The position numbers and the translations under genes are program-made. The notes under the pieces are model-generated. The model was not told where the DNA came from, searched no databases, and saw only the letters and a list, made by a program, of their open reading frames with translations. Below, one piece after another: positions 1 to 11,519 of a stretch of DNA of 64,000 nt. The stretch spans positions 39,009,142 to 39,073,141 of the forward strand of contig CM053250.1 in NCBI GenBank assembly GCA_028583405.1, given 5' to 3'. Source of the stretch: Pogonophryne albipinna. Lineage: Eukaryota; Chordata; Actinopteri; Perciformes; Artedidraconidae. Within the stretch, counting starts at the first letter, position 1. The number at the start of each line of letters is the position of its first letter.

Positions 1-159
1 AAGTAAACTATTTTTTGTGCTAATGGAAGATTTTTAGTGAATATGCATTTATACCATCAGAAAACCATACATCATACGATATTTGTGTACGCCTTGTGGG
101 TACAGGGAGAATTTATAGATTTATTTCATACAACGTTGTGGGTTTTCCATGTCCTGTTC

Positions 160-690
160 AAAATAGGGTAATCATTGCAATATTAATTGAGCATGTTATG
201 CTCAAAGGAGGGAGTGTCATGATTATACAGATATATTGATTTCGGTGACGTTGTAGTTAATAAATAATAACATGTAGTCAACAATAGATCTCATAACAAC
301 AAAAGGTATGCCAAAGCTTGGGCCTTCTCCAAGGAGGGAGTGGTCCAGTTTTAGATATTAGACTAATAGAAGTGCATGAATATGTCAGAACTCTGAGTAA
401 TATTATCCAAGTTTTGTCTACACAGGCTAGGAAAACTACAGATATGCCAGACGAGACACCAGAAGAGACTCCTGTTTGGCCAGGTGATTGGGTGAGGGTG
501 AAAGTTCACAAAAGACAGTGGGCTGATCCCCGGTGGTCGGAACCGTGAGAAGTTGTAACGAACTTCACACGCGCTCCGGTTTAAAGGTAAAGAAAAAGGA
601 GCAAATTGACCCCACCTCACACATTGTCACCCTTCACTGGCAACTTCCAGAAAATTATTGTTATTGTTATTATTTGACTCAAGTTTACTT
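160..690 (+). pseudogene. Retrovirus-like pol remnant: integrase C-terminal region
   Basis: The frame around 434-548 reads PGDWVRVKVHKRQW followed by ADPRWSEP, the signature of the C-terminal SH3-like part of retroviral and ERV integrases, which binds DNA during integration. It meets a stop at 546-548 and the expected continuation is out of frame, so it is broken. No catalytic core, RT or gag lies in the window 5' of it. A purine-rich AAGGAGGGAG (polypurine-tract-like) occurs at 205-214 and again at 331-340. An L2 LINE starts shortly downstream (about 715), so the retroviral sequence was probably split by it. Assignment to an ERV is fairly safe; the genus is not determined. Confidence 0.6.
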
Positions 691-765
691 ATTTAAAAAC
701 CAAAATTAAATTATACCTCCTTTGAAAGTCTCGTTTTTAGTCTTACGCATCCGAACTGGAAAACT

Positions 766-1986
766 TTGCAGCCAATCTTATTTGTTACAGTGTACCGTGC
801 ACCAGGTCCTTATTCAGAATTCTTATCAGAATTCTCTGAGTTTTTATCAACTTTGGTTCTTAAAACAGATAAAGTAATTATCGTAGGTGACTTTAATATT
901 CATGTTGACGATGATAAAAATAGCCTTACTGTTACATTTAACTCTATTTTAGATTCTGTTGGTTTTTGTCAGAGTGTAAATAAACCAACCCACTGCTATA
1001 CTCACACTCTCGACCTTGTTCTGACTTATGGTATTGAAATTGAGCAACTATTAGTCGAACCGCATAATCCTGCTTTATCCGACCATTTCTTAGTAACTTT
1101 TGAAGTACTGTTACTAGACTACAAAGCATTAGTCAAAAGCTCCTGCAGCAGAAACCTATCTGTTAGTGCTATAGCCAAATTTAAGGAAGAGATTCCACCA
1201 ATACTTAACTCGATAGCATGTCTGCATAGAAGGGAGGAAACTTATACAAAATGTACACCACCCCAAATTGATCATGTTGTTGATAGTGCTACAGATCCGC
1301 TGCGAATAAAATTATACTCTGTTGCTCCTTTGAAAAAGAAGAAAATAAAACAACATAGATTAGCTCCATGGCATAATGCCGAAACCCTCAAAATAAAGCA
1401 AAAGTCGAGACAACTTGAAAGGATATGGCGTTCCACTAAACTTGAAGAATCTCGTTTAATTTGGCATATTACTCTCAATGAATATAAGAAAGCACTGCGT
1501 AAAGCGAGAGCAGCCTACTACTCTCCATTAATAGATGAGAATAAGAATAATGCAAGATTTCTTTTCAGCACTGTAGCCAGGCTGACAGAGAGCCACAGCT
1601 CGATTGAGCCTTCTATTCCCATAGCACTCAGTAGTAATGATTTTATGTGCTTTTTTAACGATAAAATTGTTACTCTTAGAAACAAAATTAATGACCTCTT
1701 GCCTTTGACCAGGAGAGTGTTATCAACAGCTCCCGGAAACGTAAGTTCTAATATTACACTAGATAGTAAACTAGAATGCTTTTCAGCCATAAACCTTGAA
1801 CAATTAAATTCAATGATTCTCTCGTCTAAACCATCAACGTGTATGTTAGACCCAATTCCAACTTCCAAGTTGTTGAAGGAAGTTGTTCCATTAATTAGCA
1901 CTTCTTTATTAAATATTATTTATATGTCTATTATCAGGCTATGTTCCACAATCATTCAAAGTAGCAGTGATAAAACCGCTTCTTAA
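766..1986 (+). pseudogene. L2 ORF2, endonuclease part (frameshifted)
   Basis: This frame carries the second half of the LINE endonuclease: VGDFNIHVDD, LDLVLTYG and the SDHFLVTF block with the catalytic Asp-His pair, then the endonuclease-RT linker. The N-terminal blocks are lost to 5' truncation. The linker reading frame runs out near 1940-1986, where the RT frame takes over in another register, so one small indel separates endonuclease from RT. In an intact element both are one polyprotein that nicks the target and copies the RNA there. Not functional. Confidence 0.8.
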
Positions 1987-2971
1987 AAAGCACAACCTCG
2001 ATCCAGAGGTTTTAGCCAACTATAGACCTATTTCTAATCTTCCGTTCCTCTCAAAAATTCTTGAGAAAGCAGTCGCAAAACAGTTGTGTGATTACTTAAA
2101 AAACAATGATTTATTCGAAGATTTTCAGTCTGGCTTTAGAACACATCATAGCACAGAGACAGACATTCTAATAGCCTCTGACAAGGGACTTGTCTCTATT
2201 CTTGTTTTGCTCGATCTCAGTGCTGCATTTGTTACTATCGACCATGATATATTATTGCAAAGACTAGAGCACTTAGTTGGCATACAGGGAACTGCTTTTG
2301 GCTGGTTTAGGTCGTATCTATCTGAACGCTTTCAGTTTGTACGTGTCAACGATGAATCTTCCACGCAAACCAAAGTTAGCAATGGAGTGCCACAGGGCTC
2401 AGTGCTCGGACCTATTTTGTTCACATTATATATGCTTCCGTTAGGCAATATTATAAGGAATCATTCTGTACATTTTCATTGTTATGCGGATGATACTCAA
2501 CTATATTTATCAATCAAGCCTGATGAAATTAATCATCTAAATAAAATTCAAGACTGCCTCAAGGACTTAAAAACGTGGATGACCTTAAACTTTTTAATGT
2601 TAAACACGACCAAAACTGAAGTTATTGTACTTGGCCCGAAGAATCTACGAAACAAATTATCTAAAGATATACTAACTATGGATGGCATTAATTTGGCCTC
2701 CAGTGAGACTGTAAGGAATCTTGGTGTTATATTTGATCAGGATTTATCCTTTAACGCCCACATAAAATCAATTTCAAGGACCGCCCACTTCCATCTACTT
2801 AACATTGCAAAAATCAGGCATATCTTGCCTCAAAACGATGCAGAGAAACTAGTCCATGCATTTGTTACTTCAAGGCTGGATTATTGTAACTCCTTATTAT
2901 CAGGGTGTACCAAGAAATCAGTCAAGTCGCTTCAGCTGATTCAAAATGCTGCAGCTCGTGTACAGAGTTAG
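1967..2971 (+). pseudogene. L2 ORF2, reverse transcriptase part
   Basis: The RT blocks appear in order: [20 protein letters not shown] (fingers), [29 protein letters not shown] (first catalytic Asp), [17 protein letters not shown], and the active-site [11 protein letters not shown] with the YADD box near residues 175-180 of this frame. It ends prematurely at 2971 because of a 7-bp deletion relative to the copy at 18584-20094, whose frame goes on for about 130 further residues. All catalytic aspartates are retained, so the damage is confined to frameshifts. Confidence 0.85.
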
Positions 2972-3616
2972 GAAAAGGGACCACATTACTCCTGTTCTGG
3001 CTGCCTTACACTGGCTCCCTATAGAACACAGGATATAATTTAAAATTCTTCTTCTCGCCTACAAAGCCCTTAATGGGCAGGCGCCATCTTACCTTAAAGA
3101 ACTCATTATACCCTACTGTCCTACTAGGGCATTGCGTTCCAAGAATGCAGGGTTGTTGGTTGTTCCTAGAGTCTCTAAAATTACAATGGGAGCCAGAGCC
3201 TTTTCTTATCAAGCTCCACATTTGTGGAATCAGCTTCCCTGGATCTTGAGTCGTGGCTGTGGTCCTGGATCATAAGTCCTGGATGGATATCCTCGTGGAC
3301 TCATCTTCCTATTATACACACATGCATTTCCAAACATTTGGACTACCTATGTTGCAAATGTATTATCTTTTCAATTTACACACGGCATCTATTGCACGTC
3401 TGTCCGTCCTGGGAGAGGGATCCCTCCTCTGTTGCTCTCCCTGAGGTTTCTTCCGTTTTTCCCTTTAAACTGTGGGTTTTCTCCGGAGGTTTTTCCTTGT
3501 ACGATGTGAGGGTCTAAGGACAGAGGGTGTCGTATTGTCATACTGATATTCTGTACAAACTGTGAAGTCCACTGAGACAAATGTAACATTTGTGATATTG
3601 GGCTATATAAATAAAC

Positions 3617-3617
<1 letters not shown>

Positions 3618-3678
<61 letters not shown>
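3618..3678 (+). repeat. (ATTG)n tail of L2
   Basis: About 15 perfect ATTG units close the L2 element. The tail is longer here than in the copy ending at 20094, as expected for a microsatellite seeded by the LINE 3' end. Confidence 0.95.
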
Positions 3679-3893
3679 ATTGGAAGTTAGGACTGATTTG
3701 ACAGAGCTGGAACAAAACAATAAATAGAAATAAGATTAAGATAGAAACAGCTCAAAATACGAATTGTCTATAGATTGTTATAGATTGTACACTAAAGTGA
3801 AAACCTATTTTTTGTTTTACACCTGAAAAATAGTCCAATTTTTGTATACATTATTTTGGTACTCATCATTTAAATTCTGTACCTGACACAACC

Positions 3894-4253
3894 ATGGAGA
3901 AAATAGAGATTATGTCAAGAACAAAGCCAAACCAATTGTGGGGTCCCCTAGGGATAAGAGTCAGAATAGCATTGTTGATTGTGCTCATTACACTTGGCAC
4001 CTTTCTGGTTGGAAGGGGAGTACAATATCATGTAAGACATGGATTCATTAGTTCACTCATAGAGAATGCCCACATCACTAACAAAACTCCAGCTGTGTTT
4101 CAGAGACTTTCACTTATCCCCAGAGCCAAAAGATCAGCTGAGCAACAAGAGGAGGAGTTAGAAATACTCGTTCCCAAAGGTGAGGCGGTTATAATCAAGA
4201 TGATTCACCCCCCCTATATGCAGTTCTTGTATCAAATGATAAAATGGGTTTAA
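3894..4253 (+). pseudogene. Unassigned ORF with one membrane segment, possibly envelope-related
   Basis: A 119-codon ORF starts at ATG 3894 in a good context (accATGg). It has a basic N-terminus, one hydrophobic stretch at residues about 25-40 (ALLIVLITLGTFLVG), then a polar part containing PRAKRS, a furin-like basic site. Reading resumes after the stop with short open segments to about 4500. Position after an integrase fragment, with only the L2 insertion between, fits a decayed envelope gene of the same retrovirus-like element. I recognise no conserved envelope domain, so this is inference from position, topology and the basic site. Confidence 0.3.
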
Positions 4254-7200
4254 GTGATCGGATATGTAAGTGATGGGGATTTACAGATTAGGGGAATCTC
4301 CAAATACACTGGATCCATGTTTTAGTCTGTACCAGAAACACCCCCAGTTAAGTTTATGAACAACCGACCGTTGACCGATCTGAGCACAATTATTGAAAAT
4401 GATTACAGTAGAAACAGGCTACTAACCCACAAGTACAGCTTTGTACGTACAAACTCTATGAACAAAATTCCCCAGCAGATTGTGGCGACATTGCACAGAT
4501 ATATCCAGTCACAAAAATTACTTATGTTCTAAATAACAGTGAGATTTAAAATGATGGAGAAAATATGGGGACGTTCTTTTATAGCGTGTGAAATATGTGG
4601 TGCTTGAAACATGTAGGTATTTCAATTTATAGAAGAAAATGGTTACCAGAAATAGTTATTTGGAGTAGCCATGTTACAGTGGGTGAAAACAATGTTTAGG
4701 GATATGGTACAATTATTAGTAGACATTAATTATGGTAAAACCATTAGTAGACATTAATTGTGTTTAAATGGCATTTAACATCTAAGACAGATAGTATGAT
4801 TAGGAAAATAGAGTGGAAAAGATTGGATTTATTTTTACCTCAGTGTGTTAGAATTTTCTATAGGTAATGCGTCCCGAGATCTCTCTCTCTCTCCCTGTCG
4901 GACTGCTACCCATCTTCCAAGCAGACAAATTACCTCACCACAGGAGACTCCTCCATCGAACAGACAGAGAACCAGAGCTGAACCAACAACGACGAGACTG
5001 CATCCAGAACTATCTCCACCTGAGGCATCCAGAACCAAAACAGCATGCTGACATAAAGAGGCACACTCTCATCGGTCCCTCAGACAGGACATGAAGTTCC
5101 AAGCTGAGCCACGAGATTTGGCACAAGAGCAGAGTGTGGGACATGAGAGCGGAATACGCCCTCCATGCAACAGCGAAGAGACTGTAAAGGAGGAGATGAA
5201 ATGCAAAGCAGTTGGGCCACTGGAAAGAGTTACAGCGGAAGGATTCAAGAGCGGATGGACTGAGGAGAAGACAGAACCAGAGGAGTTGGCGTGGTCTAGC
5301 AGAATGTGAGGGGGTCGTGGCTTGACAACCAGAGGGGGAGAAAAAGGAAAACGTGAGTGAGTTTACACATAAACACACTTATTCACAAACGAGAAATATG
5401 TAAAGAAAAAGATTTATAAGCCATGAATTAATCAATTGGTACATTTATAAAGTATTCAAGTAAAATGAGAAAATAATCCTAAAAACACACTGAGGGTAGA
5501 ACATATTATTCAATATTTTCATCATATAAACAAATTATTCTTTAAGAGATTCTTATTCATGTGCGAATTTGGGGAAGATTTAATTTGTTACAATATAGAT
5601 CTACAGTTTAAAGGGATAGTTTTACAGTTTAAATGGATAGTTTTAGTAACCACTCTATAAAAGCAGACAAATCTTTCTATATGGAAAATGTTAAAGGTAG
5701 AGCTAGTACCAAGCCAAATATAGTATTCCAATCTATTTGATTTCACCATTGTAGCATGGTTATTACCTCAGGAGAACTGTTAAGGTGGAAACAACATTTG
5801 TTCGTCGTCCAAGATGTAGAGTTTTAAAAAGACTCTGGGCAGACACTGGGCAAAGAGCGATTGCAAATTTTAATTTTGAAAAAAGCAATATAATTGGGAG
5901 TAATACATGGATCACTCATTTTAATGGTGCATATTTTCGACAACCAATATCGTTCAGGGAGAAGGGGTCGCTCAACCCACCCTGCAGATGTTTTAAATCT
6001 TACTTGCAGCTTCACAGGGAGCGCACGACACCAGAGTATGAGTTTTAAAAGACAAGCGCCACCACCTCCTAATGGTCATCCATTTAATCAGTGAAGACCT
6101 GAAATTTAGAGATGTTATTTAAAGTAGAAACATATCCGCCATAAGTGAAAATTCCTGAATTGAACTACAAACCATTAATGAAATGACTTCTGTTTTTAAA
6201 ATCCTTGATAAAGGAGGGAGTAATTATCACATGCTCGGGCACCCAAGGTTCCACACACTGTTAAAGGGGTTAGCATAGTTATTTAAGTAGACCAGAATTG
6301 AAGATAAATTAGTATAATGAGTTATTGATATTCCACTGGTTTTCACACCATTTCAGGGACTTTATCACTGCATTAGAACAGACCACCCAAAGGTAGGAAC
6401 TTTTAAGTGATGAAATTCTACAACTGTTGTAACTGACCAAAATCTTCTCCCAGAAATGACTGTCTAAAATGCCGTATCCCAGAGTAGATGCACGACGGCC
6501 TCTTCTAGAGAACATATTACTTTTATACCTCAAAAGGTATGAAAGGAGGGAGGATACATTTCTCATGAGGACAGTTTCAAATGCTAGTAGAACAGGACGA
6601 TTCACCCCCATATACAGATATTGATGAAAATGATGAGTTTGTTTGAATGATGTTTAAATGATATGGATGTTCAGAGATGAGATTGTTCAATGAATGTCCA
6701 GCTGATGTGATACTTTAAATGATGAAATCATGTGAAAAGCGAACCAGCTACAATGCTAAAATGGAGTGAATCCATTTAAATTTACTTTACACTATTCCAA
6801 GATGGTTTATTTTTTATTACTTTATACTATTCTAATATAGTAAATTTCGTGTTTTTATTACTTTTTACTATTCTAATATAGTACATTTTTTATTTATATT
6901 ACTTTATTTTATTCTAAAATAGTTTGTTTCTATTACACTTTGTAAAAACAAGTGCCTTAACATTGAATGTGGTATGAGAACGGTTTCTGTGAAAGGAGGG
7001 AGAAAGAAATGTTCTGATACCAAGCTAATTGCTGCTATTTTGAAAATTGATATTGAATGTTAAAACTAGAAGTTATGCACAAGGGAAAACTTTTATGTTT
7101 GAAGATTGTGTATTGTATTTTCATGAAGGTTATTGAACCATTCCATTTTGATTGTATGTTTTTGATATGAGTTATGTACTATGCAAAGTTCAGATGAAGA

Positions 7201-7600
7201 ACTCATTGATTTCAGTATTATTTACACACCTTCTAAGGTGTGTAAGAAGGGATTGTTAGAAATTAAAATCAATGTTTTATGGCATGACTTTAAAAGCTGT
7301 TTTATTCTGAGAAAAACCGGAAGTTCTCGCACAATCTTAATGCCAAGCTTTTATTCTGAAAATCCTTCATGACGACATCCGGGGCTACCGTAAATGATAA
7401 CTGCCGTAAAGTACTTCCAGTATTATTAAAGTAACTGTTAATGCCGATATAATGTATTAAATAAAAAGTTATGAAAGAGATAAGGAGGAGAAAAGGCATG
7501 TGGACGTAAGCAATGAATGTAAAATGTCGAAATCCTCTGTTTAACGCGATGTCGGACATTGAAGACTAAGGCGGGGGCCCCCCCTTTCATCACAGCACGA
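4254..7600. other. AT-rich stretch, probably rest of the retrovirus-like element
   Basis: No convincing coding region is visible. The motif AAGGAGGGAG recurs at 6211-6220, 6543-6552 and 6993-7002, as it does upstream at 205 and 331, resembling repeated polypurine tracts. A short open frame at 5785-6048 has no recognisable domain. The segment 4870-5330 is richer in GC and purine but was not identified. A perfect 11-bp inverted repeat with a 2-nt spacer lies at 7222-7245. Confidence 0.4.
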
Positions 7601-7650
7601 GAGGATATAAAGAGGCAGCTGGGCACAGCTCTGCCCTTCCTTCACAGCTG
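7590..7650 (+). promoter_or_regulatory. TATA-type core promoter, LTR-like
   Basis: GAGGATATAAAGAGGCAGC at about 7600-7618 is a good TATA box, followed 25-35 bp later by a pyrimidine-rich CTCTGCCCTTCCTTCAC that could hold a start site. No host gene follows on this strand, so an LTR promoter of the decayed retrovirus-like element is the simplest reading. Confidence 0.35.
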
Positions 7651-7706
7651 CCACACCGAGACAACACCAGCATTTGTCTCTTTTTCACCTTCTGCTTGTT
7701 CTATTA

Positions 7707-8215
7707 CCACGTTACTTAACCAGTTTAGCCCTGGTCTCAGGCTCGAAAATGACATTCCCAGAACAAATGACTTATCTTCCCTTCTAAAAGGGTTAAATTC
7801 ATAATCTTTTTTCTCAAAGTAATGATAAACCTGTGAATTGGATGTAGAAAAGTCAGAATCAAAATAGATGTTTTTTTATTTGAAAGAAAATTCAGATTGA
7901 ACAAAGTAAAAAACTGTAAATTATAGTGTCCGTCCAAAGATTCTGTTTTACTTATAGTGAAAACTACCCTTGGATGATGGTAAGGTAGACTAAAAGCTTT
8001 AGGAATCCAAAGTACAACATATAATAAGTACCCTGTATCAAGATTGATGCAAAACAAGTGACATTTGACCTTTATAGAGAGGTTTAGCAAAAGAAACTCC
8101 ACCTCTGAGGTGATTTGGGTGGAAATGGGGGTTTTACCGTTTCTCTGGAACCCATTGGTCGATTTTGGTGATTGACATCTCTTTCTGACCGTTAGAGCCA
8201 ATAGAATCGAAGGGG
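7707..8215 (-). repeat. Dispersed repeat, copy 1, with a TTAA-type end
   Basis: About 500 bp here is homologous, in inverted orientation, to 57595-58100. One boundary reads TTAACCAGTTTAGCCCTGG, and the other copy ends comparably with CAGGTTAA (rc TTAACCTGTTAAGTCCCGA). A TTAA at the edge suggests a piggyBac-type element. The opposite end was not found, so the family assignment is weak. No coding region is recognised. Confidence 0.45.
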
Positions 8216-8343
8216 AATCTCCCCACTCACACACAGTCTAAAACAAAAAGGTGTGGGCTTCGCGCACACAGTTTTGCACCAGAGTGAAGCTGTCTCTAGG
8301 TCTGACTTCTAGAAACGGAACCGCAGGTTTATTGCTTATGGAT

Positions 8344-9423
8344 CAGTGGCGTTTTTATATGTACAAAAGTGGTGGGGCACAAAAAACTTAGATGTCTATA
8401 AGCTTCTGCAGTGAGGTTCATGGCTGGTGAGGCACTGGCACTGGCTCTTCAGGTTTACAAATATTATATTTTGACCTAAATCAAAATATAATATTATTTT
8501 CAAAAGCTTTTTTTGTCTGATGCTTCAATTAATTTTAACAGACAGTTCAACAGAAGGATACCCAAAAAATGTAATTTTATCATTTAAATATTGAATTGTT
8601 CTCTCTTAGTAAGATCCCATTTTCAATAAAATTGCAGTCTTACCTTGTCTTGAAGATTAAGTCCATTTGCCTATCCCTCTGGACAAAAATCTCTATTACT
8701 TTTTTGTAAAAATCCTCCTTATGTTCTTGTAGTTTCAAAAGTCTATCATAAATCTAATCTAATCAATAGATTTATGATTCGAAAATTATAAAAGTAGGGT
8801 AGACATGTGGATATTATCTGGCTGAACAAAACGTGCATTTATCTAACAGGTTTGTTTCCCACAGATCTTATTTGGAGCTATTTTCTAAAATCCTATGGAG
8901 AAATCTCATTGCTTTTTTGTCGAGGGAAGCCATGCGCAGCTTACTTCCGGGTTTTAGGACGCGTCACTGCAGCTCTCTCGTCTCCTCTTCACACACCACA
9001 CTTTTCGCGGCACACGTACTTATCAGCTCTGAATTATGTGAGATGACGTATGGTGGGGATTGCAGCTCAATGCCCCTATGGTCATTATTTTTTTGCCACA
9101 CACATTAAATAGGAAAATATTCTGAGCATGCGCAGTGTAGTTTTTACAGTCACCATTGACTTAGACAGTGAGAGGGAGGGGCATGATCGGGTTTTGTCCC
9201 ACATGGCTCTAAACAAACAGCTCAATAGGCACACACTGTAGACACTAATTAGAAGAACACAGACTAAAATAGCAATGTACAGACGAATCAGATGATTAAA
9301 CATGATCTTAAAATATTTTTTATTTTTATTTTTTGCATTTTTTTGTAATCATTATTTTTAATACTTTCTGCTGACACTAGGTGGGGCTGTGCCCCACCTG
9401 CCCCTAATGACCAGTCGCCACTG
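8344..9423. mobile_element. Non-autonomous hAT element, 1080 bp, complete
   Basis: The termini are CAGTGGCG at the left and CGCCACTG at the right, flanked by a perfect 8-bp TSD TTATGGAT (8336-8343 and 9424-9431), diagnostic of hAT transposition. A second copy lies at 30869-31926 with its own TSD. No transposase frame is present, so mobilisation would have needed enzyme from elsewhere. Confidence 0.93.
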
Positions 9424-9884
9424 TTATGGATTATCAGAAATCATTTCAAAGGGACACAGACACATTGGATTAACCTATGGATTAACTTCAGCAGCGTTTT
9501 TATCGTTTTAATGCCATTGAAGACCACTTTTGACCAGACTATGACACAGGTGAGCCATGTTAGCGTTTTTAGCTACCTAGCGCCATATGTTTTGATGTCT
9601 GTTCTTGTTATTATCTCCGCGAGTTCGTATAATTGAGTGATAATGAGGGTACCCTTCGATTCTGTGTCACCTCACGATGTGAAACGATGGGTTGGATGTG
9701 CAGGAAAGATAAATAATAAGGTGGTGTGAGTGAATTTCGGTGCAGTCATCTGTTAGCATTTTTCGCTCGTTGCTAATTCAGAGGCTCAGCGTTAGCATTG
9801 TGTTGTTTTTTTTTAAAACAAAATGAAAATGATCAGTTAGATGAGTTTCTTCACATTACATGGATATAAAACATTCATAGTTTA
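9424..9884. other. Unassigned sequence
   Basis: After the hAT and its TSD there is about 450 bp of AT-rich sequence without a recognisable gene or repeat. It borders the abrupt 3' edge of the minus-strand LINE ORF at 9885. Confidence 0.4.
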
Positions 9885-11519
9885 TTAAATGAACATGCCC
9901 TCAGACACTGTTTCCTGCAAGATGTTGTGGCAGTGCCCCGGTACCGGGGTCTCTCTCGAAATGGCTTTAGGTGGACACAGGGACAACACATTTGCTATAC
10001 CTGATACGGAGGCACTGACTGCTTGTCTAATTTGCATGATTTTGTCAGTGAAGAAGGAGGCAAATTCATTGCAGGCCCTGGTGGATAGAAATTCTGAAGC
10101 TACTGACACTGGGGGGTTTGTTAGTCTGTCGACGGTAGCAAACAAGGCACGTGAGTTGTTTTTATTTTTGGTAATGATGTCAGAAAAGAAAGACTGTCGT
10201 GCCTTTTTTATTTCCTGATTATAGACGCAGAGTCTCTCTTTATATATTTCGAAGTAAACTTGGAGATTTGTTTTTCTCCACCTGCGTTCAGCTTTTCTGC
10301 ACTCAGTTTTTGCTGATTTCACAGTCATGGCTTTTCTCCATGGAGATTTTTTCTTGCTAGATACTTCCTTTATTTTAATGGGAGCAATGGTATCCATGAC
10401 ATTTGTTATCTTAGAATTAAAATGATCAACTAGCTCATTTACTGAGAAGTTAGCATGGGCAAGTGAGGGAGTAAAAATCTGAGCAAACATTTCCTGTGCA
10501 TTTTCAGTTAAGTGACGTCTAGTGGTTACCTCTTTCTTAGCAATTGTATGGACGGGAATAGAGCTCTCAAAGAAAACACAGGAATGATCGGAGAGCGCTA
10601 CATCAGTCACCACAAGCTTATAAATGTTCAGACCCTTTGATACAATTAAGTCCAGGGTGTGCCCCTTATTGTGCGTCGGACCCTTGACATGCTGAGTCAG
10701 TCCAAAATTATCGATAACACAAAACAGTTCTTTAGCCCCTCTGTCCTGGGGATTGTCAACATGGATATTAAAATCACCAACGATGACTAGACGGTCAACG
10801 TCAATACAGCAGTTCAGTAAAGTCATCAAAAAAGCACAGTATTTTGGTGGTCTATAGATATTTAGGAACAGAGCTCGAGAGGAGCATTTCAGCTGAAGGG
10901 CCACATATTCAAAAGAAGCAAAGTTTCCATACATAGTCTGCTTGCATTGAAATAAATCATTAAACAAAATAGCTACTCCACCCCCTTTCTTATGCAGTCT
11001 TGCCTGACTCATAAAACTAAAGTTGGGAGGGGTTGATTCTATAAGAACAGCTGTGCTGTTGTTTTGGTCTAACCAAGTTGCAGTTAAAAACATAAAATCC
11101 AGATTGTGCTTGGTGATAAAATCATTGACTAAAAATGATTTACCTGCTAAAGACCTGACATTTAATAGAGCCAGTTTAAATGTGTTAGATATACTATCAC
11201 TCTGACCGCCCGTGATAGACCGTGGAGCATGCAGAACTTCTGTTAAATTCGACAAACTCAAACAGATTATTTTGGACTTTCTTTTTCCAACCTGATTCAC
11301 CAACCTTCTGTGTATGTTGGTTAAAACAGAAATGAGTCGCTGCACTGGCATAGAAGCCTCTGGTCGTTGGGTGGCGCCAGAGAGCGAGATAGCAGGCGTC
11401 AGCGGCACCAGCAAAGAAGAAACGTTTCTAGCAGTGGAAACGGTGGCCTGAGATGACACTGCTGGAAAGGGGGGAGGTGTGGAAATGGAGTGGAAATAGT
11501 CAGGGAGATGTCTGAACAC
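9885..11519 (-). pseudogene. L2/CR1-type LINE ORF2, endonuclease half, catalytic Glu lost
   Basis: A single open frame of 544 codons reads through a complete LINE endonuclease. KLALLNVRSLAGK is the N-terminal block, VIVGDFNIHVDN, HTLDLIVSKG and ALSDHSCVFF the later ones, followed by the linker to RT. The block normally reading T-E-T-W is here LTATWLDQN: the catalytic Glu is Ala, while the related fragment at 12756 keeps TETW. The frame stops at 9885, before RT, and no LINE 3' end follows, so the 3' half is missing. That is not simple 5' truncation; it implies a later rearrangement. The ORF1 frame overlaps its beginning by about 20 bp. Confidence 0.8.

Larger units (their letters stand above)
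715..3680 (+). mobile_element. L2-type non-LTR retrotransposon, 5'-truncated, copy 1
   Basis: The element opens inside an apurinic-type endonuclease domain (reading frame can be followed from about 721), continues through reverse transcriptase, and ends in a 3' UTR finishing with GGGCTATATAAATAAACATTG and a pure (ATTG)n tail at about 3618-3678, the 3' end typical of fish L2/CR1 elements. The second copy at 18584-20094 is nearly identical over RT and tail and shows that this copy lost 7 bp near 2967 and about 295 bp near 3240. 5' truncation plus a simple-repeat tail indicates target-primed reverse transcription. It sits inside retrovirus-like sequence. Confidence 0.9.

Noticed and set aside
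3006..3221. Minus-strand frame repeated at 19172-19387
   Set aside because: Antisense of the conserved L2 RT C-terminus in both copies, not an independent gene.
4870..5310. Overlapping small frames in a GC-richer patch
   Set aside because: No conserved motif, no splice pattern and mutually overlapping frames; left unassigned.
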